From: Candidatus Saccharimonadota bacterium
GTDB taxonomy: Bacteria; Patescibacteriota; Saccharimonadia; Saccharimonadales; UBA4665
Direction of reading: 5' to 3'
Assembly: GCA_027315225.1 (NCBI GenBank)
Contig: DAHUYJ010000001.1
Location: forward strand, 42,062-106,061
Length of the DNA stretch: 64,000 nucleotides
Within the stretch, counting starts at the first letter, position 1; each line of letters opens with the position of its first letter. Of the stretch, positions 1-8,667 are shown piece after piece. The notes beneath the pieces are model-generated. The model saw only the letters and a program-made list of their open reading frames with translations. It made no database searches and had not been told where the DNA came from. The position numbers and the translations under genes were made by a program.

Positions 1-1528
1 GGAACTGGCTGGCCAGCAGAAACGGGTGGTCGATACCTTCTATGATCTCGACCAGGTTATTCTTGGGATTGATACCGCTGGCCCGGATTCCCCACGATTC
101 ATAGAGATCACGGTAAGCATTATTGCATTCGCCGCGGTGGCGGTGGCGTTCAACGATCTTGGTCGTACCGTAAACCCGTGCCGCCAGGCTGTCTTTCTCA
201 AGAGTGCAGTCATAATCGCCAAGGCGCATGGTGCCGCCGGTCATGTGCTTTCCGCGCTGGTCATCCATTGTGTCAATAATGAGATCCGGGCTGTCGGGAT
301 TAAGTTCGAAGGAAGTCGCCTGGCTGAGGCCGGCATTCCTGGCAGCAGCAATCACCGCCATTTGAAGTCCCAGGCAAAGCCCCAGATACGGAAGCTTCTG
401 CTTAAGCGCGTACTGGGCCGCCTTGATCTTGCCTTCCAAGCTGCGCCGCCCGAAGCCACCCGGCACCACGATGCCGTCATAGCCTGCTAGTTCCTGGTCG
501 ACAGATGCATCGCCGTCAAACTTCTCGGCGTCGATCCACGTTATGTCTACGTTGCACCGGTTATGCCAGGCCGCGGCCCTCAGCGCCTCGAAGACAGACA
601 TGTAAGTATCGGTATTGTCCATGTACTTAGCCACCAGCCCTACGCGCGCCGTACGATCGTACGGCGTGGTAGCCAGTTTGACGACTGCCCGCCAATCTTT
701 GAGCTGGGGCCGTTTGGCCTTAAGCTTCAAACGACGGGTTATAGTGTCAGCAATGCCGGCATCTTCCAGTGTCAGCGGTACCTCATAGATGCTGCGGGCG
801 TTCGGCAAGAGCGCTATGGCATCTTCCGCTACGCCGCTGAATAGGCTCAGCTTGCGTTTGACGCCGTCGTTCGCAGGTTTTTCGCTGCGACCTATAAGTA
901 CGTCGGGCAATATGCCGAGGCCCCGCAATTCACGGACCGAATTCTGGGCCGGTTTGGTCTTGGTCTCATTGCTGGCTCCAAGATGCGGCAGGTAGACCAC
1001 ATGTACATATACGCAATTATCCAGGCCGACGCGCACGCCAAGCTCGCGGATAGCTTCGATAAAAGCCAGGGATTCGTAATCGCCTACGGTGCCGCCGATT
1101 TCGACGATGTGCACATCGAAACCTTCCCCCGCCTTGATAACCCAATCCTGGATAGCGCCGGTAAGGTGCGGGATTATCTGCACGTCGTCACCGTCAAACT
1201 TGCCGGCCCGCTCGTCCTGAATAAGTTTTAGGAGCACTCGTCCAGCCATCAGGCTGCTCTTGGAGGTCATTTCGATATCGACAAAGCGTTCGTAATGTCC
1301 GAGGTCAAGGTCAGTTTCCGCGCCATCGCGGGTTACGAAGACTTCGCCATGCTCGCGAGGATTCAGAAGGCCAGCGTCAACATTGAGATAGGGGTCGCAT
1401 TTTTGGAGATTGACACGTAGGCCGCGGGCTTTGAGAAGGTTGCCAATCGAGGCGGCGGTGATACCCTTTCCGAGTCCGGAAAGCACCCCGCCTGTCACAA
1501 ACACATACTTAGTCGCTTTTGCAGCCAC
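1..1528 (-). CDS. pyrG: CTP synthase, 3' end outside window
   Basis: Glutamine-dependent CTP synthase, which makes CTP from UTP, ATP and glutamine in the cytoplasm. Reading in from the right gives the synthetase P-loop (GGVLSGLGKG, residues 13-22) and then the glutaminase domain with the nucleophile motif GLCLG (Cys385). The frame stays open to the window edge after 509 residues, just before the expected HPE part of the glutaminase triad, so roughly 30-40 residues are missing. I chose the GTG at 1528 because a GAGG Shine-Dalgarno lies 8 bases upstream; an in-frame GTG at 1537 is possible but would overlap that site. A single-gene transcript is likely, from the promoter at 1554-1582. Confidence 0.96.
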   Translation of the reverse strand, partial: MAAKATKYVFVTGGVLSGLGKGITAASIGNLLKARGLRVNLQKCDPYLNVDAGLLNPREHGEVFVTRDGAETDLDLGHYERFVDIEMTSKSSLMAGRVLLKLIQDERAGKFDGDDVQIIPHLTGAIQDWVIKAGEGFDVHIVEIGGTVGDYESLAFIEAIRELGVRVGLDNCVYVHVVYLPHLGASNETKTKPAQNSVRELRGLGILPDVLIGRSEKPANDGVKRKLSLFSGVAEDAIALLPNARSIYEVPLTLEDAGIADTITRRLKLKAKRPQLKDWRAVVKLATTPYDRTARVGLVAKYMDNTDTYMSVFEALRAAAWHNRCNVDITWIDAEKFDGDASVDQELAGYDGIVVPGGFGRRSLEGKIKAAQYALKQKLPYLGLCLGLQMAVIAAARNAGLSQATSFELNPDSPDLIIDTMDDQRGKHMTGGTMRLGDYDCTLEKDSLAARVYGTTKIVERHRHRGECNNAYRDLYESWGIRASGINPKNNLVEIIEGIDHPFLLASQF

Positions 1529-1553
1529 CGTGTACACCTCACTTAACTGCTCT

Positions 1554-1582
1554 ATGCTACGCTATTTCTATCTGTTTGGCAA
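1554..1582 (-). promoter_or_regulatory. pyrG promoter
   Basis: On the minus strand TTGCCA (1577-1582) is followed after 17 bp by TAGCAT (1554-1559). Transcription would start near 1547, giving a leader of about 19 nt that carries the GAGG site for the GTG start. Prediction from sequence only. Confidence 0.55.
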
Positions 1583-1591
1583 GGCGCAGTG

Positions 1592-1903
1592 TCAGGCAAC
1601 CTTGCGGAAGCGTTGGCCGATCAGGCCTTCCCTTATTATGCGTTGCGTTAAGGCTTTAGTAGACATGGGTATCTCAACCGGTGGTTTTTGCTCCGGCGGA
1701 GTGTCGGTTTCCGGCAGGTCCCCGGCAGGCTGGGCATACTGCAGCTCCACGTCGCCATGAACTACGGCCTGTCCGCCCATGTCCTCCACCTCCGAAGCAG
1801 ACAAGGCAAACTCCCGAATGCCTGAAGAGGGCAACCGTCCGGCGTCTCCGCCAAAAAGCTCTTCCGCGCCTACTCCCACCTGTGAACCAAAAAACCTTTT
1901 CAT
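1592..1903 (-). CDS. Small protein of unknown function
   Basis: 103 residues, no family recognised. It has no membrane segment, a Pro/Glu-rich stretch around residues 60-78 and a basic C-terminus. A perfect TATAAT (1912-1917) ends 8 bp before the ATG, the spacing seen at many other genes here and expected of a leaderless mRNA. That promoter match is the main support for calling it a gene. It lies between pyrG and the S41 protease, all on the same strand. Confidence 0.55.
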   Translation of the reverse strand: MKRFFGSQVGVGAEELFGGDAGRLPSSGIREFALSASEVEDMGGQAVVHGDVELQYAQPAGDLPETDTPPEQKPPVEIPMSTKALTQRIIREGLIGQRFRKVA

Positions 1904-1965
1904 CGCTAGATATTATACTTAACAGACAGCGTTTGGTACTGTTATAAATCTTACACAGGGGTGCA

Positions 1966-3198
1966 TCACTTGCCTTCCAGGTAGGTTTCGGCGGCTTTGA
2001 GCTGCGTGTCGTCGCCGGCTTTGGCCTGGGCGTTTGAGAACGTAACCGTCTTGTCAGGTTTGATACCCAGGTGGTTTATATCCTTGCCGTCGGGACGGTA
2101 CCAACTGGCCACCGTGACCTTGAGTTGGCTGCCGTCGCCGAAGTTAATAAGCTGCTGCACAACGCCTTTGCCATAGCTCTTCTGGCCTATAACATAGGCG
2201 TCGCCGTTATCGTGCAGTGCACCGGTCGTGATCTCGGAAGCGCTGGCGCTGCCGCCATCAATCAGGACGACAGTCGGGATGCCGTGTAATTCATCCCCGC
2301 CCAATGCCCTATAGGTTTGTACCACAGTCTGGCCGCGCTTTTCCTGCAAAACCATTTGCCCTTGTGGAAGCCATAGGCTGGAAACATGTACTGCAGCGTC
2401 GAGCAAACCGCCTGGGTCGTTCCGCAAGTCCAGGATGATGCCCTTTACGTGGTCGCTTTTGAACTTGTCTGCAGCCTTCTGGGCGAGGTTTGTAGTGTCG
2501 TCGGCGAAGGTGCTGATTTGCATGTAGCCTATATTACCGGGGAGGATCTTGGTCGTAACACTGGGAACAGTGATGTCCTGGCGCGTGATGGTGATTTTGA
2601 GCGTCTGGCTGCCGCGAAGAATGCCCAAAGTCACCTTGCTGCCAGCCGAGCCGCGTATCTTATTGACCGCAGCGTCAACGCTCATGCCCGACGTTGATGC
2701 GCCATCAATGCTGGTAATAAGGTCTTTGGCTTTTAATCCGGCTTTGGCAGCCGGCATGCCGTTGATCGGCGCAATAATCTGCAGGTTGCCGTTAGCGTCC
2801 TGGCTCAGTTCCGCCCCTATACCGCTGAAGGAATTGTTGAGCTCGTTATTAAAGGCTTTGGCCTCGGACGGCGTAAAGTATTCGGTATAAGGGTCATTAG
2901 TAGCCTGTGCCAGGCCGTGCTTGAGGCCGTTTAGAAGCTGAGTCTGCGTCAGCTTACCGTCATAATTTTCCTTGAGCGACTGGTATACCTGGTTAACCGT
3001 AGAATAATCCAGTTGCCCCGGCAAGCCGGTAGCAACCGGTTTGACGCTTCCAGGCAGGTGCTGGCCGATCCAGCCGTTGCCAAGCCCCATGCCGGCCAGG
3101 AATATGACGGCCAGCACTGCTAACTTAAGCGGCCGCCGAAGCCAGGCCCGTCTGTGAATGCCACGGCGCAGCCCACCAAATTTTTGCTTTAAAGCCAT
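1966..3198 (-). CDS. S41 C-terminal processing peptidase with PDZ domain
   Basis: Membrane-anchored serine protease of the CtpA/Prc family, which trims C-termini of exported or cell-wall proteins. It has a basic N-terminus followed by a membrane segment (about residues 26-44), a PDZ domain (about 120-205) and the S41 domain. The Ser region is SASASE (317-322) and the general-base Lys lies in QKSYGKG (339-345). At 410 residues its length is normal for the family. A TATAAT (3207-3212) ends 8 bp before the ATG, so a leaderless mRNA is likely. It follows the CHAP hydrolase gene on the same strand, and a link to wall turnover is inferred from that position only. Confidence 0.93.
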   Translation of the reverse strand: MALKQKFGGLRRGIHRRAWLRRPLKLAVLAVIFLAGMGLGNGWIGQHLPGSVKPVATGLPGQLDYSTVNQVYQSLKENYDGKLTQTQLLNGLKHGLAQATNDPYTEYFTPSEAKAFNNELNNSFSGIGAELSQDANGNLQIIAPINGMPAAKAGLKAKDLITSIDGASTSGMSVDAAVNKIRGSAGSKVTLGILRGSQTLKITITRQDITVPSVTTKILPGNIGYMQISTFADDTTNLAQKAADKFKSDHVKGIILDLRNDPGGLLDAAVHVSSLWLPQGQMVLQEKRGQTVVQTYRALGGDELHGIPTVVLIDGGSASASEITTGALHDNGDAYVIGQKSYGKGVVQQLINFGDGSQLKVTVASWYRPDGKDINHLGIKPDKTVTFSNAQAKAGDDTQLKAAETYLEGK

Positions 3199-3250
3199 TG
3201 GCTTCCATTATAGCAGCCTTGCCGCAATCACGGGAGTTGAAAAAGGCGCC

Positions 3251-4414
3251 TTAGCCGCCGAAGTAAATATAGACAAGGCCGGAGGCAGGCACGGTTGTCT
3301 CGTAGTAGTTGCCGTCGTAATACAAGTTGTACTGCTGCACAGTAATCATACCGCCGCTCACGCCGACCACCCACATGGCATGTCCCCAAGGATCACCGGA
3401 ACCGCCCATATAAATAGCCACTGAGCCCACCTTCGGCGTTGAGCCGGTAGATATACCGGCCGCTCGGGCATCGGCTGGCCACTGATTGGCATCACCGGAA
3501 CCGCCCCAATATGGCATGTATCCATACGCCTGGTACACTTTCCAAGCCGCAAAGCTAACGCACTCCCGGTTATACATGCCCCAGTTATCGAGCGTATTGT
3601 CCAATGGATAGTTACACCCCCAGTGTCCGCCGTAACTGTTAATGGCATCTGCCGGGTAGCCGCCACCGCAAGAACCGCTGGCTATGACGTGGCCGCCCCC
3701 GCTATTGACCAGCCTCTGGTTTGCCAGGATTTGCTCCTGCCTGAGCACCGCTATCTGTTTTTGGTTGGCTTGGATCTGCTGGTTGTAAGCTGCCTGCTGG
3801 CCCTGGTTGTAAGCTAATAGTTGTTGTTGTTGGGATTCGTCGGCAGCCAGTTGGCCATTTTGTTGCTGCTCAGACTTCACAACAATAGCAAGCTGGGTTT
3901 GTTGCTGCTGGAGTTGCGCCTCAAGGCTGGCAATCGACTTGATCGTAGCGTCCAGCTGGTTCTGGACGCTGGTGCGATATTCTTCTTTGTCGACGTAGTC
4001 GCTGAGGTTCTTGCTGGTAGCCAGCTCCTCAATGGTGGTCATCTGACCGTCCACATACATCGTCTTGATGTCGTCGGACAGGCTGCTCTTCTTCTGTGCA
4101 ACTTCCTGCTTGTCAGCAGCGATTTGTTGCTGCAGCTGCGCCTGTTTGCCCTGGTTAGCCTGAATAGCGGCCTGTAAGGCCGCGACCTGGTTTTGCAGGT
4201 TGCTGATAGCTCCTTGATAACTGCTGGCTTGGGTGGCCAGGCCGTTTACCGTGTTTTGGGCGGTATTGTTCTGGGCTTGCAGAGCGTTGATCTGGTTATC
4301 GTACTGGTCTGCACTAGCCAAGTTGGCTCCGCCGACCAGACCGGCCACCGCCAGTACTACTACCAAAATACGCAGTCTATGATACAAAACAGTGGCGGAT
4401 TTTAGTTTGGACAT
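3251..4414 (-). CDS. Secreted coiled-coil CHAP peptidoglycan hydrolase, PcsB-like
   Basis: 387 residues: a signal peptide (about 1-35), a long Gln-rich coiled coil (about 37-235) and a C-terminal CHAP amidase/endopeptidase domain with catalytic Cys285 (in RECVSF) and His345 (in WGHAMW). This is the architecture of PcsB-type wall hydrolases, which are held inactive by their coiled coil and switched on by FtsEX. ftsX and ftsE lie directly upstream on the same strand, so it is probably the hydrolase controlled by them (inference). I start at the ATG at 4414 because it opens a normal signal peptide; the frame remains open upstream to 4465. Confidence 0.9.
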   Translation of the reverse strand: MSKLKSATVLYHRLRILVVVLAVAGLVGGANLASADQYDNQINALQAQNNTAQNTVNGLATQASSYQGAISNLQNQVAALQAAIQANQGKQAQLQQQIAADKQEVAQKKSSLSDDIKTMYVDGQMTTIEELATSKNLSDYVDKEEYRTSVQNQLDATIKSIASLEAQLQQQQTQLAIVVKSEQQQNGQLAADESQQQQLLAYNQGQQAAYNQQIQANQKQIAVLRQEQILANQRLVNSGGGHVIASGSCGGGYPADAINSYGGHWGCNYPLDNTLDNWGMYNRECVSFAAWKVYQAYGYMPYWGGSGDANQWPADARAAGISTGSTPKVGSVAIYMGGSGDPWGHAMWVVGVSGGMITVQQYNLYYDGNYYETTVPASGLVYIYFGG

Positions 4415-4584
4415 GGCTTTTGTGTTTACGGTTATGTTCGCATATATTTTAGCACGTCTAATCAAGGCTTGCTACCCTCTCTCACGATTCAATTATTAAA
4501 TTTTTTTAATTAATGTTTTATGTATTTCGGGCCTAAAAATTCGACAAGCATGTTGCCTGCGATTATCTTAGGCCGGTTTGTTGT

Positions 4585-5526
4585 TTACTTTGTCTTGAAT
4601 TTGAGGTAGCGGCGGGTCGCGATGGTAGCAGAAACCGCTCCCAATACTATACCAAGCATAAGCTGCAAGGCCAAGAACTGCCAGAAATGCATATCAAAGT
4701 ACTGGTTGGCATAATTGATGTCCAGCAGCCCCAGGCTGGTGGCCTGCAGGGTTCCGGAAGAGGCCAAAAACGCTGAGTTGACTATCAGGATTGAGAAGAC
4801 GGCCGACAGGATGCCGTAAATAACGCTTTCTACTATGAATGGTCCGCGTATATAACTGGTTGATGCCCCGAGCAGACGCATAATACCGATCTCGTCCCTG
4901 CGGTTGAAGATAGCCATCTGGATAGTGTTGAAGATAATGAGCGCGCAGACGACCGCGAAGACTACCACCGTTACGATACCGATTTTGCGTAGCACGTCGG
5001 TTGCATGTGTAATCCTGTTGATGGCGATCTCCCGGTCGCCGCTATAGCTCGGCTGGTCTGCTTGTAGCGCCGCGACAGACGGCTTGGTCAAAAAGTTCTT
5101 AATATCCTGGATCTTGTTGAGGTCGTAGGGCTTGATAAGAATCGTGGCCGGCAGCGGGTTGGAAGTCTCGTTGATGGCCTGCTGTAAGTTCTGGTTGCCG
5201 GCATTTTGTTGCTCGTATTGCCTAAGGGCCTGCTCTTTGGTCAAGTATTGAATGCTTTTAACGTTCGGCAACTTTTTGAGCTGGGTGATCAACTGCTTGG
5301 TCTGGTCCGGTGTGTCGCTATCCTTCAGAAAAACAGATATATCGATCTTGCTGGTAATTTGGGTAATGGTGTTGGCGAACGTCGCGTTGGTAATGAGCGA
5401 GAACAAGACGATGGTTAGCGTCACTACCATCACGGCAATGGCGGCCACGGCCAGCGTCACATTGCGCATGAAATTCAGGATTCCGGTATGGACAACGCGC
5501 CAAAAAGTAATGAGTTTTCGCTTCAT
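4585..5526 (-). CDS. ftsX: Cell division protein FtsX
   Basis: 313-residue integral membrane subunit of the FtsEX complex, which transmits ATP hydrolysis to extracellular wall hydrolases at the septum. One N-terminal membrane segment (about 20-42) is followed by an extracellular domain (about 45-165) and three C-terminal membrane segments with the FtsX/MacB-type region. The start at 5526 is 8 bases after the ftsE stop, with GAGG overlapping that stop, which suggests translational coupling. The frame is also open from a TTG at 5538. The roughly 170 bp downstream, before the CHAP gene, are AT-rich and hold a weak inverted repeat (GGCCTAA/TTAGGCC). Confidence 0.95.
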   Translation of the reverse strand: MKRKLITFWRVVHTGILNFMRNVTLAVAAIAVMVVTLTIVLFSLITNATFANTITQITSKIDISVFLKDSDTPDQTKQLITQLKKLPNVKSIQYLTKEQALRQYEQQNAGNQNLQQAINETSNPLPATILIKPYDLNKIQDIKNFLTKPSVAALQADQPSYSGDREIAINRITHATDVLRKIGIVTVVVFAVVCALIIFNTIQMAIFNRRDEIGIMRLLGASTSYIRGPFIVESVIYGILSAVFSILIVNSAFLASSGTLQATSLGLLDINYANQYFDMHFWQFLALQLMLGIVLGAVSATIATRRYLKFKTK

Positions 5527-5534
5527 GATTCGCC

Positions 5535-6218
5535 TCAAGCCTTGTATCCGGCATTGGCCCGGTCGCTGACAACTTCCCCGTTCTTAATAGTCACTACCCG
5601 CCGTTTTAGCTTATTAACGATCTCCTGGTTGTGGGTGGTAAGCAGCACGGTCGTGCCGTAACGGTTAACCTTTTCCAGCACTTTAATAACATCCCAGGCG
5701 TGCTTAGGGTCCAAGTTGCCGGTCGGCTCGTCGGCGATCAGGATGCGCGGCTGGCGGACGATGGCCCGGGCAATGGCTACGCGTTGCTGCTCGCCGCCTG
5801 ACAGTTGCAGCGGCATGAGCTTCTCTTTGCCTTTGAGGTTAACGATGTTCAGGACTTTCGGCACAGTGTGCCGGATTTCGCGGTTGGATATGCCGACTAT
5901 TTCGAGCGCATAAGCGACATTTTCGAAGACATTCTTGTTAGGCAGCAGCTTGAAGTCCTGGAAGACCACGCCGATTTTGCGCCGCAGCATAGGTATCTGC
6001 CGGTCTTTGAGCTTGTCGTAATCAATGCCGCCGACAATAATTTTGCCGCTGGTCGGCCTCTCCTCACGGGTAAGCAGCCTCAGCAGAGTGGTCTTTCCCG
6101 CCCCGCTCTGGCCTATAACGATAACGAACTCTTTCGGGTCGACATGCAAGGTCACGCGGCTAAGCGCGGCGTCCACGTCACGGCCATAGGTTTTGGTTAC
6201 CCTGTCCAACAGAATCAT
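5535..6218 (-). CDS. ftsE: Cell division ATP-binding protein FtsE
   Basis: 227-residue ABC ATPase that pairs with FtsX. It has a Walker A motif (GQSGAGKTT, 36-44), a Q-loop (VVFQDF, about 84-89), the signature LSGGEQQ (139-145), a Walker B motif (ILIADEP, 159-165) and a switch His (TTHNQ). Length and motif order are normal. It is the first gene of the ftsE-ftsX-CHAP group and overlaps the ftsX upstream region. TATACT and TAAAAT hexamers lie just upstream of the ATG, so a promoter is likely between it and prfB. Confidence 0.97.
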   Translation of the reverse strand: MILLDRVTKTYGRDVDAALSRVTLHVDPKEFVIVIGQSGAGKTTLLRLLTREERPTSGKIIVGGIDYDKLKDRQIPMLRRKIGVVFQDFKLLPNKNVFENVAYALEIVGISNREIRHTVPKVLNIVNLKGKEKLMPLQLSGGEQQRVAIARAIVRQPRILIADEPTGNLDPKHAWDVIKVLEKVNRYGTTVLLTTHNQEIVNKLKRRVVTIKNGEVVSDRANAGYKA

Positions 6219-6255
6219 TAGCTTTATTTTAGCATAGTATACCGGTGCGCCAGCC

Positions 6256-7335
6256 CTATAAAGTGTGCTCTAGATAGGCATCGACGAAGGGGTCAAGGCC
6301 ACCATCGAGTACGGCATCGGGGTCACTGGTCTCGTAGCGGGTACGCAGGTCTTTGACCTGCTTATAGGGGTGAAGTACGTAGCTGCGTATCTGGTTTCCC
6401 CACTCCGCCGACTGGCTGGGGCCTTTGAGCTGTTCGAGCTTCTCGGCGTGTTGCTCAAGCTGCAGTTGCGCCAGCCGGGAACGCAGGACAGTCATCGCCG
6501 TCTCTTTGTTCTGGAGTTGGGAACGTTCGTTCTGGATGGCTACCGTGATGCCGGTCGGCAGATGCGTGATGCGCACCGCAGAGTCGGTTGTATTCACGGA
6601 CTGTCCGCCATGGCCGCCGCTGCGGTAGACGTCGACCTTCAAGTCTTTCTCATCTATGGCCAAGTCGTCCGGTCGCTCGATTTTGGGCATAATCTCTACC
6701 TTGGCGAAACTCGTCTGGCGAAGATGGTCAGCATTGAACGGGCTCAGGCGTACCAGGCGGTGGACCCCGTGTTCTCCTCTCAACTTGCCGTATGCGAACG
6801 GCCCGTCAATCTCGATGGTGGCGCTCTTAAGTCCGGCTTCTTCGCCCGGCGATTCATCAACGGTCGTAACTTTGTATCCGTTATTCTCGGCCCAGCGAAC
6901 ATACATTCTGAACAACATTTGTGTCCAATCCTGCGCGTCGGTGCCTCCGGCGCCAGCCGACAGTGTCAGGATGGCGTCGTGGTCGTCATATTGCCCGCTG
7001 AACTTCAGGTCTTCTTTGAGGGCTTCGAACTTCTTTTCCAGACTATCAAGTTGCGCCGATAACTCGCGGTGCAGGCTGGGGTCATCCAGTTTGAGCAGTT
7101 CCTCGGTCTCGTAGGCGCCCTTGCGCAGCTCCAGCCAGGGATGTACGCGGTCCTCCAACTTGGAGACCTGCTTCATCGTCTCCTGGGCGCGGGTTGAATC
7201 GTCCCAGAACCCGGGTTTCTGGCTGTCAGCCTGCAATGCTTCGAGCTGCTTGTTCAGCACATCGATCTGCAGACGCTCAGTTGCCGTCTTGATGCCGTCG
7301 CTTAGGGCTGCTGCTTGTTTGCGCTGTTCGTCCAT
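6256..7335 (-). CDS. prfB: Peptide chain release factor 2
   Basis: RF2 recognises UAA and UGA stop codons. The codon-recognition tripeptide SPF is at 198-200 and the catalytic GGQ at 243-245. The 359-residue frame is continuous, so the programmed +1 frameshift that regulates prfB in many bacteria is absent. TATACT (7342-7347) ends exactly 6 bp before the ATG, which predicts a leaderless mRNA. Its presence alongside RF1 shows that UGA is a normal stop codon in this organism. Confidence 0.98.
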   Translation of the reverse strand: MDEQRKQAAALSDGIKTATERLQIDVLNKQLEALQADSQKPGFWDDSTRAQETMKQVSKLEDRVHPWLELRKGAYETEELLKLDDPSLHRELSAQLDSLEKKFEALKEDLKFSGQYDDHDAILTLSAGAGGTDAQDWTQMLFRMYVRWAENNGYKVTTVDESPGEEAGLKSATIEIDGPFAYGKLRGEHGVHRLVRLSPFNADHLRQTSFAKVEIMPKIERPDDLAIDEKDLKVDVYRSGGHGGQSVNTTDSAVRITHLPTGITVAIQNERSQLQNKETAMTVLRSRLAQLQLEQHAEKLEQLKGPSQSAEWGNQIRSYVLHPYKQVKDLRTRYETSDPDAVLDGGLDPFVDAYLEHTL

Positions 7336-7360
7336 ACCAAAAGTATATCAGGGGATCCGG

Positions 7361-8647
7361 CTACTGCCAGAGCGACTCCAGCTGGTGGCGCAGCTGTTCA
7401 GCGAACTTTGGGCCGCAGTCGCCAAGCACGCCGAAGCCCCAGACGTCTTGCGCGAACATCGATTCGGCGACTTTAACCATGCGCCGTTTAGTGACTGCCT
7501 GGATGCGTGCCGGCCAGCGGTAGTAGTCATCAATGATGTCGTCGAAGAAGTAGCGGCCGGCGTAGCCGGCCGCGGTGCCGCCCACTGTCTGGGCACTGCG
7601 CTGGAAACGGCCAAGTGCGTATTGTTTGGTAGCGTTGATCTCGCTCCGGGTTAACTCGCCGCGGCGGAGCTTATCGAGTTCGTCCACGATAATGCCCAGC
7701 AGTGGCGGAGCATTCTTATCAGAGACCTGCGCGCCAAACCACCAGTTGCTGGACAGACGTGTCTGGCTAATGCCGGAGCTCATCCCGTACACCAACCCGC
7801 GTTCCCGGGCAGTTCCAAGGATACGGGAATGCAATGTTTCGGTCAGCAGGATATTGACCAGGCTGAGGGCGTCCGCCTCCGGATCGCTGAGACGCGTTCT
7901 GGTAAACGTATCGAAGTAAAAGTAAAGGTTTTCGATGGTTTCATTCGATATATAAACCGGTTTGGGCAGGCGCCTGGGTTGCTCCTTGGGTAACAGGAAG
8001 CGCTGCTCCCCTTCCGGCAGGTCAAGATTCTCCAAGAGCGATGCAATGGTATCGCGGCGCCCTGCTGATAGGTTGCCGGCAATGACGAAACGCAAGTTAG
8101 AAGTGTAGTGGGTGCGCTGGTAATGGGCCCGCACGTCATCCAGCGTCACGCCTCGCATGAGCTCCAGGCGTTTGGCGTCGGTCTTGGCGATCAGCCCGAA
8201 AGCCTCGCGCATCTCCAAGCTCAAACGCCGGAAATGGTTGTTGCTACGGGCGGCCATCTCCTCCTGCACGTTACCGAATTCAGCCTTGAACTCCTCTTCC
8301 AGAAAAAGCGGTTTAGTGATAGCCACCAGCAGCAGGCCCAGGATCCGGTCCCACTCGAAGTCGGCGCACTCAGCTTCATAAGTAATGTCATATACCCCTG
8401 TGGAAGCGTTGGAATAGGCGCCGTTTTTTTCCAGTTCCGCCTGGAAGTCCCGGGCCCTGGGAATGAACTCGTTGGCACCGAGCAGAATGTGCTCCATCAG
8501 GTGGGGCACTTCCCACTTATCAGGTTTGACTAAAAATTCACCGGCCCGGAAGTTAAAGTCAAATGTCATGACCGAAGCGTCGGGAACATGGATCAGCAAA
8601 CCGCGGGCTCCGTTCTTGAGGGGCAGTTCCTCGATAGTGTGTCGCAT
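7361..8647 (-). CDS. M16 family zinc peptidase (insulinase-like)
   Basis: 428 residues. The inverted zinc motif HxxEH is present as HLMEH (49-53), with the downstream acidic ligand region in the segment around residues 110-135. This matches a single active half-unit of the M16 family (pitrilysin, processing peptidase); these enzymes usually act as dimers or with an inactive partner, and no partner is encoded nearby. The substrate is unknown. It lies just downstream of secA on the same strand. Confidence 0.9.
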   Translation of the reverse strand: MRHTIEELPLKNGARGLLIHVPDASVMTFDFNFRAGEFLVKPDKWEVPHLMEHILLGANEFIPRARDFQAELEKNGAYSNASTGVYDITYEAECADFEWDRILGLLLVAITKPLFLEEEFKAEFGNVQEEMAARSNNHFRRLSLEMREAFGLIAKTDAKRLELMRGVTLDDVRAHYQRTHYTSNLRFVIAGNLSAGRRDTIASLLENLDLPEGEQRFLLPKEQPRRLPKPVYISNETIENLYFYFDTFTRTRLSDPEADALSLVNILLTETLHSRILGTARERGLVYGMSSGISQTRLSSNWWFGAQVSDKNAPPLLGIIVDELDKLRRGELTRSEINATKQYALGRFQRSAQTVGGTAAGYAGRYFFDDIIDDYYRWPARIQAVTKRRMVKVAESMFAQDVWGFGVLGDCGPKFAEQLRHQLESLWQ

Positions 8648-8667
8648 ACTTATGGACCCTGCTCCTA

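Noticed and set aside
6256..7335. Programmed frameshift in prfB
   Set aside because: The frame is continuous from the ATG and has no internal UGA at the usual position.
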